Positions 23,081 through 31,676 are shown, counted from the first letter of the stretch. The stretch: DNA of 37,880 nucleotides from an uncultured Oscillospiraceae bacterium (GCA_900543555.1 UQRL01000025.1:1-37880), one strand, 5' to 3'. Notes: generated from the letters alone by a model not told the origin. Translations and numbers: made by a program.

Positions 23081-24262
23081 TTAAAACCCCACCTTGATGA
23101 GCCCCTGGGTGTAGTCTTGGCCGCAGGGAAGGGGGGCAGGCAGGGAGAGGGCGTACAGGTCGTCCGCCCGGGCCTCCTGTTCAAACAGGGCAAGGGCCTC
23201 TCTGCCCAGCTTTTGAAAGTCCCCCGCCCGCAGCGCCAGGGGCAGGCTGGGCTGTGCCTGACGGAGAATGGCTTGACCGGTGGGAGTCATACCCAGCACC
23301 CGCAGATAGGGGGGCTGGCAAGGCGCATCCCTTAATACGCCTAAAAAGGCGCTCATACACAGCCGCCGCACCCGGGCGTGGGAGTACCGCTTGGACTTCA
23401 CCAAGGCGTAGAACTCCTCCAAACTCCCCGCCTGGCGGGCCGCCTGGTACAGCCGGTTCTCCAGGCCCTCGCTCACGTCCGGCAGGGCGGCGAAATTCTC
23501 CACTGTCATGGAACGCAGCCGGCACAGCACCGCCCGTTCCAGCCGCTCCAAAGAGGATGGGCACTTTCCCTGGGCCCGCAGCTCCTCCCACAGGGACAAG
23601 GTGGCCTGGGGCAGCCGGCCGGTCAAATCCGCTCCCTGGCGGAGCAGTTCCCGGGCCTGGCTGGCGGAGAGGATAGGCCCCTGTGGGTCAGGCACATCGT
23701 GGCCGGCGCCTTGGCGGGGGAAAGCCTCCGCTTTTAGCCCGTCCCCCTGGGACAGGATTGCCTTGAGATATTCCACCCCCAGAATGCAGTTGGGCTTCTC
23801 CAGCAGGGCGGCGGTCTCCTCTCCCACCAGATGGGCCGCGGCCCGCTGGCGCCGCCGGGCAAAGGGTAGGGTGGGCTCCACCTGCTGGAGGGCCTGGGGG
23901 AACGCTGGGGAGAACAGGGCCCGGGCCAGCTGCCACAGGGGCCGGATGTCCCCTTCCTCGCTGCCGAAGAGCAGGGTGTCCACGCACCCCAGGGCCCGGG
24001 CCAGGGCCACGCCCCCCGCGGCAAAGCGCTCCGCCCCGGCCAGAGCCCAGGGCAGGGGCAGCTCCAGCACCAGGTCCGCGCCGCTTTCCAAAGCCAGGCG
24101 GGCCCGGGCCCACTTGTCCAGGATGGCCGGCTCCCCCCGCTGGACAAAATTCCCAGAGAGCACGCACACCAGCCCCCCAAAGCGGGATTTTGCGTGGGCG
24201 AACAGGGCCTGATGCCCCTTGTGCAGGGGGTTCAGCTCGCAAATGACGGCACAAACTTTCAT
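23081..24262 (-). CDS. tmcAL: tRNA(Met) cytidine acetate ligase TmcAL
   Basis: A 393-residue enzyme (YlbM family) that uses ATP and acetate to make N4-acetylcytidine at the wobble base of elongator tRNA-Met. A nucleotidyltransferase domain starts at once: MKVCAVICELNPLHKGHQ, with the HxGH motif at 14-17, then LSGNFVQRGEPAI and GADLVLELPLPWAL. The ATG matches family N-termini; an in-frame ATG at 24274 is possible. It is divergent from ackA, whose product handles acetate, a neighbourhood common in Clostridia; the shared substrate is suggestive only. It converges on the methyltransferase gene, so two RNA-modification genes meet here. Confidence 0.92.
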   Translation of the reverse strand: MKVCAVICELNPLHKGHQALFAHAKSRFGGLVCVLSGNFVQRGEPAILDKWARARLALESGADLVLELPLPWALAGAERFAAGGVALARALGCVDTLLFGSEEGDIRPLWQLARALFSPAFPQALQQVEPTLPFARRRQRAAAHLVGEETAALLEKPNCILGVEYLKAILSQGDGLKAEAFPRQGAGHDVPDPQGPILSASQARELLRQGADLTGRLPQATLSLWEELRAQGKCPSSLERLERAVLCRLRSMTVENFAALPDVSEGLENRLYQAARQAGSLEEFYALVKSKRYSHARVRRLCMSAFLGVLRDAPCQPPYLRVLGMTPTGQAILRQAQPSLPLALRAGDFQKLGREALALFEQEARADDLYALSLPAPLPCGQDYTQGLIKVGF

Positions 24263-24290
24263 TTTCTCTCGCATTTTCCTTGAAAACTCC

Positions 24291-24319
24291 TTGAATTTAC
24301 CGGGGAAATGTTCTAAAAT
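24291..24319 (+). promoter_or_regulatory. ackA promoter
   Basis: TTGAAT at 24291-24296, 17 nt, TAAAAT at 24314-24319. The leader to the ATG at 24491 is about 165 bases and includes a CCCGCCC/GGGCGGG hairpin near 24356-24379; no known riboswitch recognised in it. Confidence 0.55.
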
Positions 24320-24490
24320 GGGACTGCGTCTTATAGCAATCATTTTACACGAACCACCCGCCCGGCACAAGGGGGCGGGCAAAAAACGGATGTTTTACGG
24401 GGCTCCCTCACGATGCGCCGCCATTTGGGGGTGCTTTGCTGCGCCGGGATGGCCCTGGGAAACCAATTTTGGAAAGGAAAGATCAGGAAC

Positions 24491-25699
24491 ATGAAAATTC
24501 TCGTCATCAACGCGGGCAGCTCTTCCCTGAAGTATCAGCTCATCGACATGGACAACGAGCAGATGGTGTGCAAGGGCAACTGCGAGCGCATCGGCATGCC
24601 CGGGGGCATCTTCACCCATAAGACCGCCGACGGCCGCGAGCTGAAGAAGACCGTGAACATGCTGGACCACGCCGCCGCCTTTATGCAGGTGAAGAACGCC
24701 CTCATCGACGGGGAGTATGGCGTCATCAAGAGCTTGGATGAGGTCTCTGCCGTGGGGCACCGCATCGTGCAGGGCGGCGCCATTTTCCACGAGTCCGTGC
24801 TGGTGGACGAGAAGGTCATTGAGGACATCGAAAGCCTCATTCCCCTGGCCCCCCTGCACAACAAGGCCCACAGCCAGGGCATCCGCGCCTGCCGCGAGGT
24901 CTTTGGCGAGCAGGTCCCTGAGGTGGTGGTGTTCGACACCGCCTTCCACGCCACCATGCCCCCCAAGGCCTACATGTTCAATGTCCCCTATGAGTATTAC
25001 GAGAAGTACGCCGTGCGCCGCTACGGCTTCCACGGCACCTCCCACCGCTATGTCAGCCACCGCTGCGCCCAGCTTATGGGCCAGGATATCAAGGACCTGA
25101 AGATGATTACCTGCCATCTGGGCAACGGCTCCTCCATCACTGCCATTGACGGCGGCAAGGTCATCGACACCAGCATGGGCCTGACCCCCCTGGATGGCTT
25201 TATGATGGGCAGCCGCACCGGCACTCTGGACCCCTCTGTGGTCACTTTCATCATGGAGAAGGAGCACCTGACCCCCTCTGAGATGGACCAGATCCTCAAC
25301 AAGAAGTCCGGTCTGCTGGGCATCTCTGGGGTTTCCAGCGATGACCGCGACGTGACCAAGGCCGCTGCCGAGGGCAACGAGCGCGCCAAGCTGGCCCACG
25401 AGATTCTGGAGTACCAGATTTCCAAGTTCATCGGCGGCTATATGGTGGCCCTGGGCGGCTGTGACGCCATTGTCTTCACTGCCGGTGTGGGCGAGAACCA
25501 GTCCCATCACCGCCAGGTGGTGGGGGATTACCTGAAGTTCCTGGGCGTGAAGATTGATCCCCAGCGGAACGAGGAGATGGTCCTGGGCAAAGAGGGCCTG
25601 ATCTCCACTGACGATTCCCCCATCAAAGTGTATGTCATCCCCACCAACGAGGAGCTGGTCATCGCGCGGGACACCAAGGCTCTGGTGGAAAAAATGTAA
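24491..25699 (+). CDS. ackA: Acetate kinase
   Basis: A 402-residue enzyme that converts acetyl phosphate and ADP to acetate and ATP, the energy-yielding last step of acetate fermentation. Family signatures are VINAGSSSLKYQL at the N-terminus, GFHGTSHRYVS, HLGNGSSI, GSRTGTLDP and FTAGVGENQ; all catalytic regions are intact. AGGAAC and GGAAAGGAAAG precede the ATG, which gives the conserved start. No phosphotransacetylase gene is in the window. A strong terminator follows. Confidence 0.97.
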   Translation: MKILVINAGSSSLKYQLIDMDNEQMVCKGNCERIGMPGGIFTHKTADGRELKKTVNMLDHAAAFMQVKNALIDGEYGVIKSLDEVSAVGHRIVQGGAIFHESVLVDEKVIEDIESLIPLAPLHNKAHSQGIRACREVFGEQVPEVVVFDTAFHATMPPKAYMFNVPYEYYEKYAVRRYGFHGTSHRYVSHRCAQLMGQDIKDLKMITCHLGNGSSITAIDGGKVIDTSMGLTPLDGFMMGSRTGTLDPSVVTFIMEKEHLTPSEMDQILNKKSGLLGISGVSSDDRDVTKAAAEGNERAKLAHEILEYQISKFIGGYMVALGGCDAIVFTAGVGENQSHHRQVVGDYLKFLGVKIDPQRNEEMVLGKEGLISTDDSPIKVYVIPTNEELVIARDTKALVEKM

Positions 25700-25727
25700 G
25701 GAATCCCGCTGGAAACGGGTGATAAGC

Positions 25728-25760
25728 AAAGCCTCCGGCTTCTGTGCCGGAGGCTTTTTT
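25728..25760 (+). terminator. Terminator after ackA
   Basis: AAAGCCTCCGGC pairs perfectly with GCCGGAGGCTTT, then more T. Confidence 0.9.
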
Positions 25761-25803
25761 GGGCGCCAATTTCCGGCAATTTGTGAATTTTAGGCCCTAA
25801 AGG

Positions 25804-25832
25804 TTGCAAGTTTGTAATCTTTTCGCTATAAT
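25804..25832 (+). promoter_or_regulatory. Promoter of the SLH/GH24 cell-wall protein
   Basis: TTGCAA at 25804-25809, 17 nt, perfect TATAAT at 25827-25832, in an AT-rich gap. Confidence 0.7.
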
Positions 25833-25890
25833 AAAAGTCAATCTTTTCTCAACGGATAAAACTACCTTTGTGATTTTAGGGAGGTCCAAC

Positions 25891-28563
25891 GTGATAAAAA
25901 CGGGAAACAGAACGATGATCACATGGGTGGCACTGCTTTTGGCGCTGCTGCTCCTATTGCCTGCTCCGGAAACACTGGCGGCGGAACTCAGCTCCGTGCC
26001 GGAAAGCTCCGCCATAGGCGAGATCTCCTCTCAGCCAGAGGATTCCACTGCGGAGGAGAGCTCTCCCCAGGCGGAGAGTTCCTCTCAGGTGGAGGGATCC
26101 TCTCAAACTTCCGAGGAGTCCAGTGTCCCAGAGGAGGAGAGCGTGTCCTCGGAAGAGAGTTCCCTCCCTTCAGAGTCCTCCCAGGAGGAAGGGGAAGAGG
26201 CTTCTCAGCAGGAATCCAGCAGCCTGGAGGATTCAGAGGAGGACACCTTTGCCGCCTACCCCCTGCTGGTGACCGGCGGCCATGCGGCGTACATGCACGG
26301 GGAGGCCGGCGCCCGCTTCTATCCGGACCGGGCCATGACCCGCGCCGAGATGGCCCAGGTGCTCTACAACTTGCTGGCGGCCAAGCCCCCCGTGTCCGAG
26401 AGCCAGTTTGAGGACGTGGACTCCGGCGACTGGTATTACACCGCCGTCAACTCCCTGGCGAAGGCGGGCATCCTCAGCGGCTATGAGGACGGCACTTTCC
26501 GGCCTGGCCGCACCGTCTCCCGGGCGGAGTTCGTCACCGCCGTGTGCAAGTGCTTTGGCCTTACGGATGGTGCAGACAGCGGCTTCTCGGATGTTTCCGG
26601 GTGGGCAACCGGCTATATCAACGCCGCTGTAGAGCAGGGGTGGATTGTAGGCATGGGGGATGGGACTTTCCGGCCCAATGCCAGCTTGACCCGCGCCCAG
26701 GTAACCCCCATCTTGAACAAAGCCCTGGACCGCACCGGCGACGGCTTTGCCGCCGACCGCAACACCCAGGAGTTTCTGGATGTGCCCACGGGCCACTGGG
26801 CCTTCCTGCACATTGCCGAGGCAGCCGACCCTGTAGAGGATGAAGGCGGCGGGGATGATCCCAGTGTGGATCCCCCCGGAGGCTCGGACTTCGAGGTGGG
26901 CCAGACCGTGCGGGTCACCGCCACAGACGGCCTGCGGCTGCGGGAGGGCCCCGGCACCAACTATGAGCAGATCGGGCTGCTGGCGACAGGCACGCTGCTC
27001 ACGGTGACCAGCGTAGCCAGCAACGGTTGGCTGGGGGTGGAGACCTCCGGCGGACAAGCTGGATTTGTCAGCTCGGAATATGTGGCGGTCCACACAGGGG
27101 GTGGCGGCACCGCTGAGGGGGCGGCGCTGAGTACTTACAGCTTGACCCTGTGCCAGTATCAGAGCGCCCTGCTCAATGGCTCGGTGGAGTCCAACCTCTC
27201 CGCCATGCGGTGGGACAGCAGCGATTCCTCCGTGGCCTATGTGGGATACACCGTCCCCTATGGCGATAACGTGGAGAGTGCCGTCATCTACGGGGCCAAT
27301 CCCGGCACCGCCACCATCACCTTTACTGACGACGCGGGGGCCACTGCCACCTGCCAGGTCACGGTCACTGCGGCAGAGGATGTGCGCTCCGCCTACGCGG
27401 AAGGGAACATTGTGGCCCGCAACACCGACTTCGACCTGGTGGCCATCACCGACACCAGCAAGACAGAGGTCCGCTTTGAGATCGTCAGCGGCAGCCCTGC
27501 TACCGGCGCTTATACCACCACCAGCTATGAGATGGAGAGCCAAGTTTCCTCCTACGGCCTGCCCACCAACAATGTGCATGTCTTCCGCCGCACGGTGCAG
27601 TTTACCGCCGCGGGCACCTACACGGTGCGGGCCTATTCCCGCTCCTCCTCCTCTGCCAGCTGGTCCTCGGACTACTACGAGTTCACTGTGCAGGTCACTT
27701 CTACCAATGTGAGCGCCACCACCGCTACGGATGACATCCGCCGCGCCAGCGGGGAAATCATCACCGTGCTGGGGGACTTTGAGGGCTTTGTCCCGGAGAT
27801 TGAGGCAGACCCCCTGGTGGCGGGCAGCCCCACGGTGGGCTATGGCCTGGTCATCCGGCCCAACGGCACGTTCTACAACAACATGACCCGGGATGAGGCC
27901 TACGCCCTGCTGGTGAACACTGTAAACAAGGAAAGCTATGCCAGCGCGGTGGAGAGTTACCGGGCCAGCCACAACATCAAGATGAGCCAGGCCCAGTTCG
28001 ATGCCCTGACTAGCTTTGTGTACAACCACGGCCCCGGGGTGCTTTCCACCCAGTACGGGTACATGACCGTGCTGCTCAATGCAGTGGACCCCTCGGATAT
28101 TGACAATGGCGCGGTGTCGGGCACAATCAACAACACAGATGTGGACTTGGACGCTGTGCCGGTGTATTCCACGCCGGGTGGTTCCTCCCGCACTGCCACT
28201 TTGGGTTATGGGGTTACAGTCTCGGTCACAGACTACGAAGTGTACCGCAGCAGCACCCAGCAGGAGGTTTGGTACTATGTGACGGCGGGTTCCGTCAAGG
28301 GATGGATCTCTGCGGGCTATGTGAAGCTCTCCGGCAGCCGCCAGTGCGACCTGACCTATGTGGATTCCACTGTGCTGGCCAACAACTTCCTCCAGTGGAA
28401 CACAGGGGGGATTGAAGGATTGGTGAACCGCCGCATCGCGGAGTGCAACATTTTCTTCTTTGGCGATTACGAGAAGGCCATGAAGGCAAGCGGATATTGG
28501 GGCGTGAACTATTACGGCTACCACTTCCCCGATGACATCGCGTATCTGGACAGCAACCAGTGA
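25891..28563 (+). CDS. Secreted SLH-SH3-Ig-like-GH24 (lysozyme-like) cell-wall protein
   Basis: 890 residues. The GTG start has GGGAGGT six bases upstream. Signal peptide 1-32 (ending ETLAA), a Ser/Glu-rich low-complexity stretch (34-117), and three SLH repeats (about 121-285, each with DGTFRP-like or YPDRAMTRAE cores) for attachment to the wall. Next come an SH3-like domain (337-401), a BIG2-type Ig domain (412-494) and another beta-rich region (497-610). The C-terminal domain resembles T4-type lysozyme (GH24): Glu631 in FEGF, Asp640 nine residues later, Thr648 in PTVGYG, and FDALTSFVYNHG. A second SH3-like domain (about 751-816) interrupts it before the closing NNFLQWNTGG and GLVNRRIAE. Likely a surface peptidoglycan hydrolase in wall remodelling. 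The usual His after GYG is Leu. Confidence 0.85.
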   Translation: MIKTGNRTMITWVALLLALLLLLPAPETLAAELSSVPESSAIGEISSQPEDSTAEESSPQAESSSQVEGSSQTSEESSVPEEESVSSEESSLPSESSQEEGEEASQQESSSLEDSEEDTFAAYPLLVTGGHAAYMHGEAGARFYPDRAMTRAEMAQVLYNLLAAKPPVSESQFEDVDSGDWYYTAVNSLAKAGILSGYEDGTFRPGRTVSRAEFVTAVCKCFGLTDGADSGFSDVSGWATGYINAAVEQGWIVGMGDGTFRPNASLTRAQVTPILNKALDRTGDGFAADRNTQEFLDVPTGHWAFLHIAEAADPVEDEGGGDDPSVDPPGGSDFEVGQTVRVTATDGLRLREGPGTNYEQIGLLATGTLLTVTSVASNGWLGVETSGGQAGFVSSEYVAVHTGGGGTAEGAALSTYSLTLCQYQSALLNGSVESNLSAMRWDSSDSSVAYVGYTVPYGDNVESAVIYGANPGTATITFTDDAGATATCQVTVTAAEDVRSAYAEGNIVARNTDFDLVAITDTSKTEVRFEIVSGSPATGAYTTTSYEMESQVSSYGLPTNNVHVFRRTVQFTAAGTYTVRAYSRSSSSASWSSDYYEFTVQVTSTNVSATTATDDIRRASGEIITVLGDFEGFVPEIEADPLVAGSPTVGYGLVIRPNGTFYNNMTRDEAYALLVNTVNKESYASAVESYRASHNIKMSQAQFDALTSFVYNHGPGVLSTQYGYMTVLLNAVDPSDIDNGAVSGTINNTDVDLDAVPVYSTPGGSSRTATLGYGVTVSVTDYEVYRSSTQQEVWYYVTAGSVKGWISAGYVKLSGSRQCDLTYVDSTVLANNFLQWNTGGIEGLVNRRIAECNIFFFGDYEKAMKASGYWGVNYYGYHFPDDIAYLDSNQ

Positions 28564-28566
28564 GCT

Positions 28567-28610
28567 TAAAAAAGAGGCCGCCCCTCCCACGCTGGGAGAG
28601 GGCGGCCTTT
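28567..28610. terminator. Bidirectional terminator between the wall protein and comM
   Basis: GGCCGCCCCTCCC (28576-28588) pairs with GGGAGAGGGCGGCC (28594-28607), with one bulge. On the minus strand it ends in CTCTTTTTT, a good terminator for the comM gene; on the plus strand only three T follow. Confidence 0.75.
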
Positions 28611-28616
28611 GGCATA

Positions 28617-30143
28617 TCACTTGTTCATCCAATACTTCCGGTCCAGGGTGCGGTACTGCACCGCCTCCGCCGCGTGGGCCGTGTCAATCTTCTCGCTGCC
28701 CTCCAGGTCGGCGATGGTGCGGGCCACCTTCAGCACCCGGCCATAGGTCCGGGCGGAGAAGCCGAAGCTGTCAAAGGCACGGCGCAGCAGCTGGGAAGCG
28801 GCCTGGGTGGTCTGGCACATCTCCTGCAAGTCCCCGGCGGGGATGTCCGCGTTGCAGGCGTAGGGCTTGCCCTCAAAGCGCTGATTCTGGCGCTGCCGGG
28901 CGGCGTTGACCCGCTGGCGGATCTGGGAGGAGGGTTCTTCCTTCCTGGTGGAGGAGAGCTCCTCAAAGGGCACGGCGGGCACTTCGATGTGCAGGTCGAT
29001 GCGGTCTAACAGAGGGCCAGAGACCTTTCCCAAATAGCGTTCCACCGCATGGGGAGAACACAGGCAGGGATGGGTGGGGTGCCCAAAGTATCCACAGGGG
29101 CAGGGGTTCATGGCAGCCACCAGCATGAACCGGCAGGGATAGGAAGTGGTGCCTCCCACCCGGGAAATGGTCACCGTGCCATCCTCCATGGGCTGGCGAA
29201 GCACCTCCATAGAGGCCCGGGCAAATTCGGGCAGCTCGTCCAGGAACAGCACCCCGTTGTGGGCCAGAGAGACCTCCCCTGGCTGGGGCGTGGGGCCGCC
29301 CCCTGCCAGCCCGGCGGTGGAAATGGTGTGGTGGGGCGAGCGGAAGGGCCGGGTCCGGATCAGGGAGACTCCCGGCGGCAGCTTTCCCCGGATGGAGTGG
29401 ATCTTGGTGGTTTCCAGCGCCTCTTCAAACGTCATCTCTGGCAGAATGGAGGGCAGGCGCTTGGCCAGCATGCTCTTGCCGGAGCCCGGCGGGCCGATGA
29501 GCAGCACGTTGTGGCTGCCGCTGGCAGCGATCTCCAATGCGCGCTTGGCCTCGGGCTGCCCCTTTACATCGGCAAAATCCAGGGGCTCTGGAGAGGCGGC
29601 GTCCCCATACTGGGGCACGGCCGGAGAGAGCTCCAGCATGCCCCGCAGATAGGCAAACAGCTGGGGGACATCCCGAATGCCATACACCTCCAGCCCCTGA
29701 ATAACCGCGCCCTCCCCGGCGTTTTCCGCCGGGACAAACAGCCGCTTAAACCCCGCCTCCCGGGCCTTGTCGGCCATGGGCAGCACGCCCCGAATGGGCC
29801 GCAGCTCCCCAGAGAGGGAAAGCTCCCCCAGGAAGACGGCGTCCTCCGTGTGGCAAGAAAGCTGCCGGGAGGCTTTGAGCAGAGAGACCAGCAAGGGCAA
29901 GTCGTAGATGGGGCCCTCTTTCTTCTTGTCGGCAGGGGCCAAGTTCATGGTGATGCGGCTGACGGGAAAGTCAAAGCCGCAGTTCTTCAGGGCAGAGCGC
30001 ACCCGGTCCCGGGATTCCTTCACCGCCGCGTCAGGCAGGCCCACCAGCTCGAAGGCGGGCAGCCCTTGGGAGAGGTCCGCTTCCACTTCTACAGGAAATG
30101 CCTCCATGCCATAAAGGCCCATGCTGTATATTTTCGACACCAT
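28617..30143 (-). CDS. comM: YifB/ComM family Mg-chelatase-like AAA+ ATPase
   Basis: 508 residues. An N-terminal ChlI-like domain (LPAFELVGLPDAAVKESRDR, then NLAPADKKKEGPIYDLP), an AAA+ core with Walker A GPPGSGKSM and Walker B FLDELPEF, and a C-terminal Mg-chelatase helical domain. In Gram-negative bacteria ComM is a hexameric branch-migration helicase that helps integrate DNA during natural transformation; the role in Firmicutes is less clear. The ATG at 30143 gives the usual MVSKIYS start; a GTG six bases before has a better-spaced GAGGAAGG and is possible. Its promoter lies at 30180-30208. Confidence 0.92.
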   Translation of the reverse strand: MVSKIYSMGLYGMEAFPVEVEADLSQGLPAFELVGLPDAAVKESRDRVRSALKNCGFDFPVSRITMNLAPADKKKEGPIYDLPLLVSLLKASRQLSCHTEDAVFLGELSLSGELRPIRGVLPMADKAREAGFKRLFVPAENAGEGAVIQGLEVYGIRDVPQLFAYLRGMLELSPAVPQYGDAASPEPLDFADVKGQPEAKRALEIAASGSHNVLLIGPPGSGKSMLAKRLPSILPEMTFEEALETTKIHSIRGKLPPGVSLIRTRPFRSPHHTISTAGLAGGGPTPQPGEVSLAHNGVLFLDELPEFARASMEVLRQPMEDGTVTISRVGGTTSYPCRFMLVAAMNPCPCGYFGHPTHPCLCSPHAVERYLGKVSGPLLDRIDLHIEVPAVPFEELSSTRKEEPSSQIRQRVNAARQRQNQRFEGKPYACNADIPAGDLQEMCQTTQAASQLLRRAFDSFGFSARTYGRVLKVARTIADLEGSEKIDTAHAAEAVQYRTLDRKYWMNK

Positions 30144-30179
30144 CCCCACACACCGTCCTTCCTCGGAAATGCTGGTTTC

Positions 30180-30208
30180 ATTATACGACAGCTTTGCCGG
30201 GAATACAA
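30180..30208 (-). promoter_or_regulatory. comM promoter
   Basis: On the minus strand TTGTAT (30208-30203), 17 nt, perfect TATAAT (30185-30180). Confidence 0.7.
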
Positions 30209-30255
30209 CGCGCTGTTGAAAAATGCTGCCCAATTTTGCGGAAGGAAAGAAGAAC

Positions 30256-30285
30256 TTGACGAAACCGTCCTTCATGGGATATGAT
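30256..30285 (+). promoter_or_regulatory. Promoter of the sigma factor gene
   Basis: TTGACG at 30256-30261, 18 nt, TATGAT at 30280-30285, 34 bases before the chosen start; divergent from the comM promoter. Confidence 0.6.
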
Positions 30286-30319
30286 AGGGGCAGGAAAACA
30301 CAGGGAAAAGGGGTGCGGC

Positions 30320-30880
30320 ATGGAGCTTCAGCAGTGCAGCGATGTCCAGCTGGCCGCCCTGGTGCGCCAAGGCCAGGGCGAGGCCTTTGCGGAGCTTTCT
30401 GCCCGTTACCTGGGGCTTGTCCGGGGGAAGGCCAGGCTCTTCGAGGGTGCCGCAGCCCCGGAAAAGGAAGACCTGTGGCAGGAGGGGCTTTTGGGGCTGT
30501 ATGTGGCCGCCATTTCCTTCCGGCAGGAGGGAGGGGCTTCTTTTCCCACCTATGCCGGCGTGTGCGTTTACAACCGCATGGCCAGCGCTGTACGCAGGCA
30601 CGCCAGCGGCGGGAACCGCACTCTCAACGAGTCCGTCCCCTTGGAGGAGGACCGCCCTGCCCCTTCCCGGGAAAGCCCGGAGTCCCTTTTGGAGCTGCGG
30701 GAGGATTTCCGCGCTCTCTGCCGCAAGATGAACGTGGCCCTTTCCCCGGCGGAGCGCCGGGCGTTAAAGCTGTACCTGGGCGGCTGCTGCCGGGAGGAGG
30801 CTGCCCGGCAGGCGGGGGTTTCCCTGCGTGCCTATGACAACGCGCTGTACCGGGCCCGGGAAAAGCTGCGGCGGCCTTAG
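30320..30880 (+). CDS. Sigma-70 family RNA polymerase sigma factor (SigH-like size)
   Basis: 186 residues. Region 2 is visible as EKEDLWQEGLLGLYVAA with SFPTYAGVCVYNRMASAVR, the core-binding and -10 recognition part. A linker follows, then region 4 as LSPAERRALKLYLGG, EEAARQAGVSLRAYDNALYR, REKLRRP, for -35 recognition. There is no region 1 or 3, like SigH and ECF factors. AAAGGGG precedes the ATG; an in-frame ATG at 30281 lies within the promoter and is rejected. An odd Cys pair (GGCC) sits in the region-4 turn. No anti-sigma gene is adjacent. Its regulon is unknown; the GC-rich codon use and weak match to well-known factors make a lineage-specific regulator likely. Confidence 0.82.
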   Translation: MELQQCSDVQLAALVRQGQGEAFAELSARYLGLVRGKARLFEGAAAPEKEDLWQEGLLGLYVAAISFRQEGGASFPTYAGVCVYNRMASAVRRHASGGNRTLNESVPLEEDRPAPSRESPESLLELREDFRALCRKMNVALSPAERRALKLYLGGCCREEAARQAGVSLRAYDNALYRAREKLRRP

Positions 30881-30978
30881 CGCACACATGCCCTGCCGCG
30901 CGGGGGTGGGCTTCCCACCGGGCCGGTGCGACTCCGTCCCAGGGCGTATCACTGAACAACAAAGCGAGGTAAAAAGAG

Positions 30979-31260
30979 ATGTACGAAGACAAGACGCTGG
31001 TCTGCAAGGAATGTGGCAAGGAATTTGTATTCACCGCCGGAGAGCAGGAGTTCTACGCTGAAAAGGGCTTTGTGAACGAGCCCCAGCGCTGCCGGGACTG
31101 CCGCCAGGCCCGCAAAAACGCCGCCCATCCCCAGCGGGAGATGTACACCGCAGTGTGCGCCGCCTGTGGCAAAGAGGCGCGGGTGCCCTTCCAGCCTCGG
31201 GAGGACCGCCCTGTCTATTGCAGCGAATGTTTTGCCCGGATGAAGGAAGAGCAGGCCTAA
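30979..31260 (+). CDS. Zinc-ribbon protein with four CxxC knuckles
   Basis: 93 residues. Four cysteine pairs, CKECG, CRDC, CAACG and CSEC, form two predicted zinc ribbons around a basic middle (RQARKNAAHPQR). Similar small zinc-ribbon proteins are common in Firmicutes without a known role; nucleic-acid or protein binding is plausible. GAGGT lies eight bases before the ATG. It follows the sigma factor after 98 bases with no terminator between, so they may be co-transcribed; a strong terminator follows. Confidence 0.8.
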   Translation: MYEDKTLVCKECGKEFVFTAGEQEFYAEKGFVNEPQRCRDCRQARKNAAHPQREMYTAVCAACGKEARVPFQPREDRPVYCSECFARMKEEQA

Positions 31261-31282
31261 AGCGGCCGTTTTCCACAAAAGC

Positions 31283-31318
31283 AGAGCGTCCCGCCCCAGC
31301 GGCGGGGCGTTCTTTTTT
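31283..31318 (+). terminator. Terminator after the zinc-ribbon gene
   Basis: AGCGTCCCGCC pairs with GGCGGGGCGTT with wobble, then CTTTTTT. Confidence 0.8.
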
Positions 31319-31330
31319 GTCATTTTTGTA

Positions 31331-31359
31331 TTGCGGAGCGGCCCAAAGGGTATTATAAT
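31331..31359 (+). promoter_or_regulatory. Promoter of the DUF1858 gene
   Basis: TTGCGG at 31331-31336, 17 nt, perfect TATAAT at 31354-31359. Confidence 0.6.
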
Positions 31360-31402
31360 AATAACACAAACCAAAATATTGTGAAAACGGAGGAATCTAC
31401 CA

Positions 31403-31606
31403 ATGGCTTCCATTACAAAAGATACCATTATCGGCGAAATTCTGGACATGGACCAGACCACGGCGCCCTTCTTCCTGGAGATGGGCATGCATTGCCTGGG
31501 CTGCCCCTCTTCGCGCGGGGAGACAGTGGAGCAGGCCTGCATGGTTCACGGCGTGGACGCGGACGAGCTGGTCAAAAAGCTCAACGAGCATTTGGCGAAC
31601 AAGTGA
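31403..31606 (+). CDS. DUF1858 domain protein
   Basis: 67 residues, entirely a DUF1858 domain: TIIGEILDMDQTTAPFFLEMG then HCLGCPSSRGETVEQAC with the CxxC pair. This domain is found alone or in front of hybrid-cluster/ScdA-type proteins and is thought to act in redox or iron-sulfur repair; the standalone role is not known. GGAGGA precedes the ATG. It has its own promoter and terminator, so it is a separate unit from trmK. Confidence 0.88.
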   Translation: MASITKDTIIGEILDMDQTTAPFFLEMGMHCLGCPSSRGETVEQACMVHGVDADELVKKLNEHLANK

Positions 31607-31619
31607 GAATAGCGAAAGC

Positions 31620-31660
31620 CACTGCCGCGCGACACCTTCTGCCGGGCGGCAGTGTTTTTT
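31620..31660 (+). terminator. Terminator between the DUF1858 gene and trmK
   Basis: CACTGCCGC (31620-31628) pairs with GCGGCAGTG (31646-31654), then six T. It is 16 bases before the trmK start codon and overlaps its ribosome-binding region, so trmK expression must come from read-through or a promoter I cannot see. Confidence 0.75.
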
Positions 31661-31676
31661 CTAGGGGGTGGTCTTG

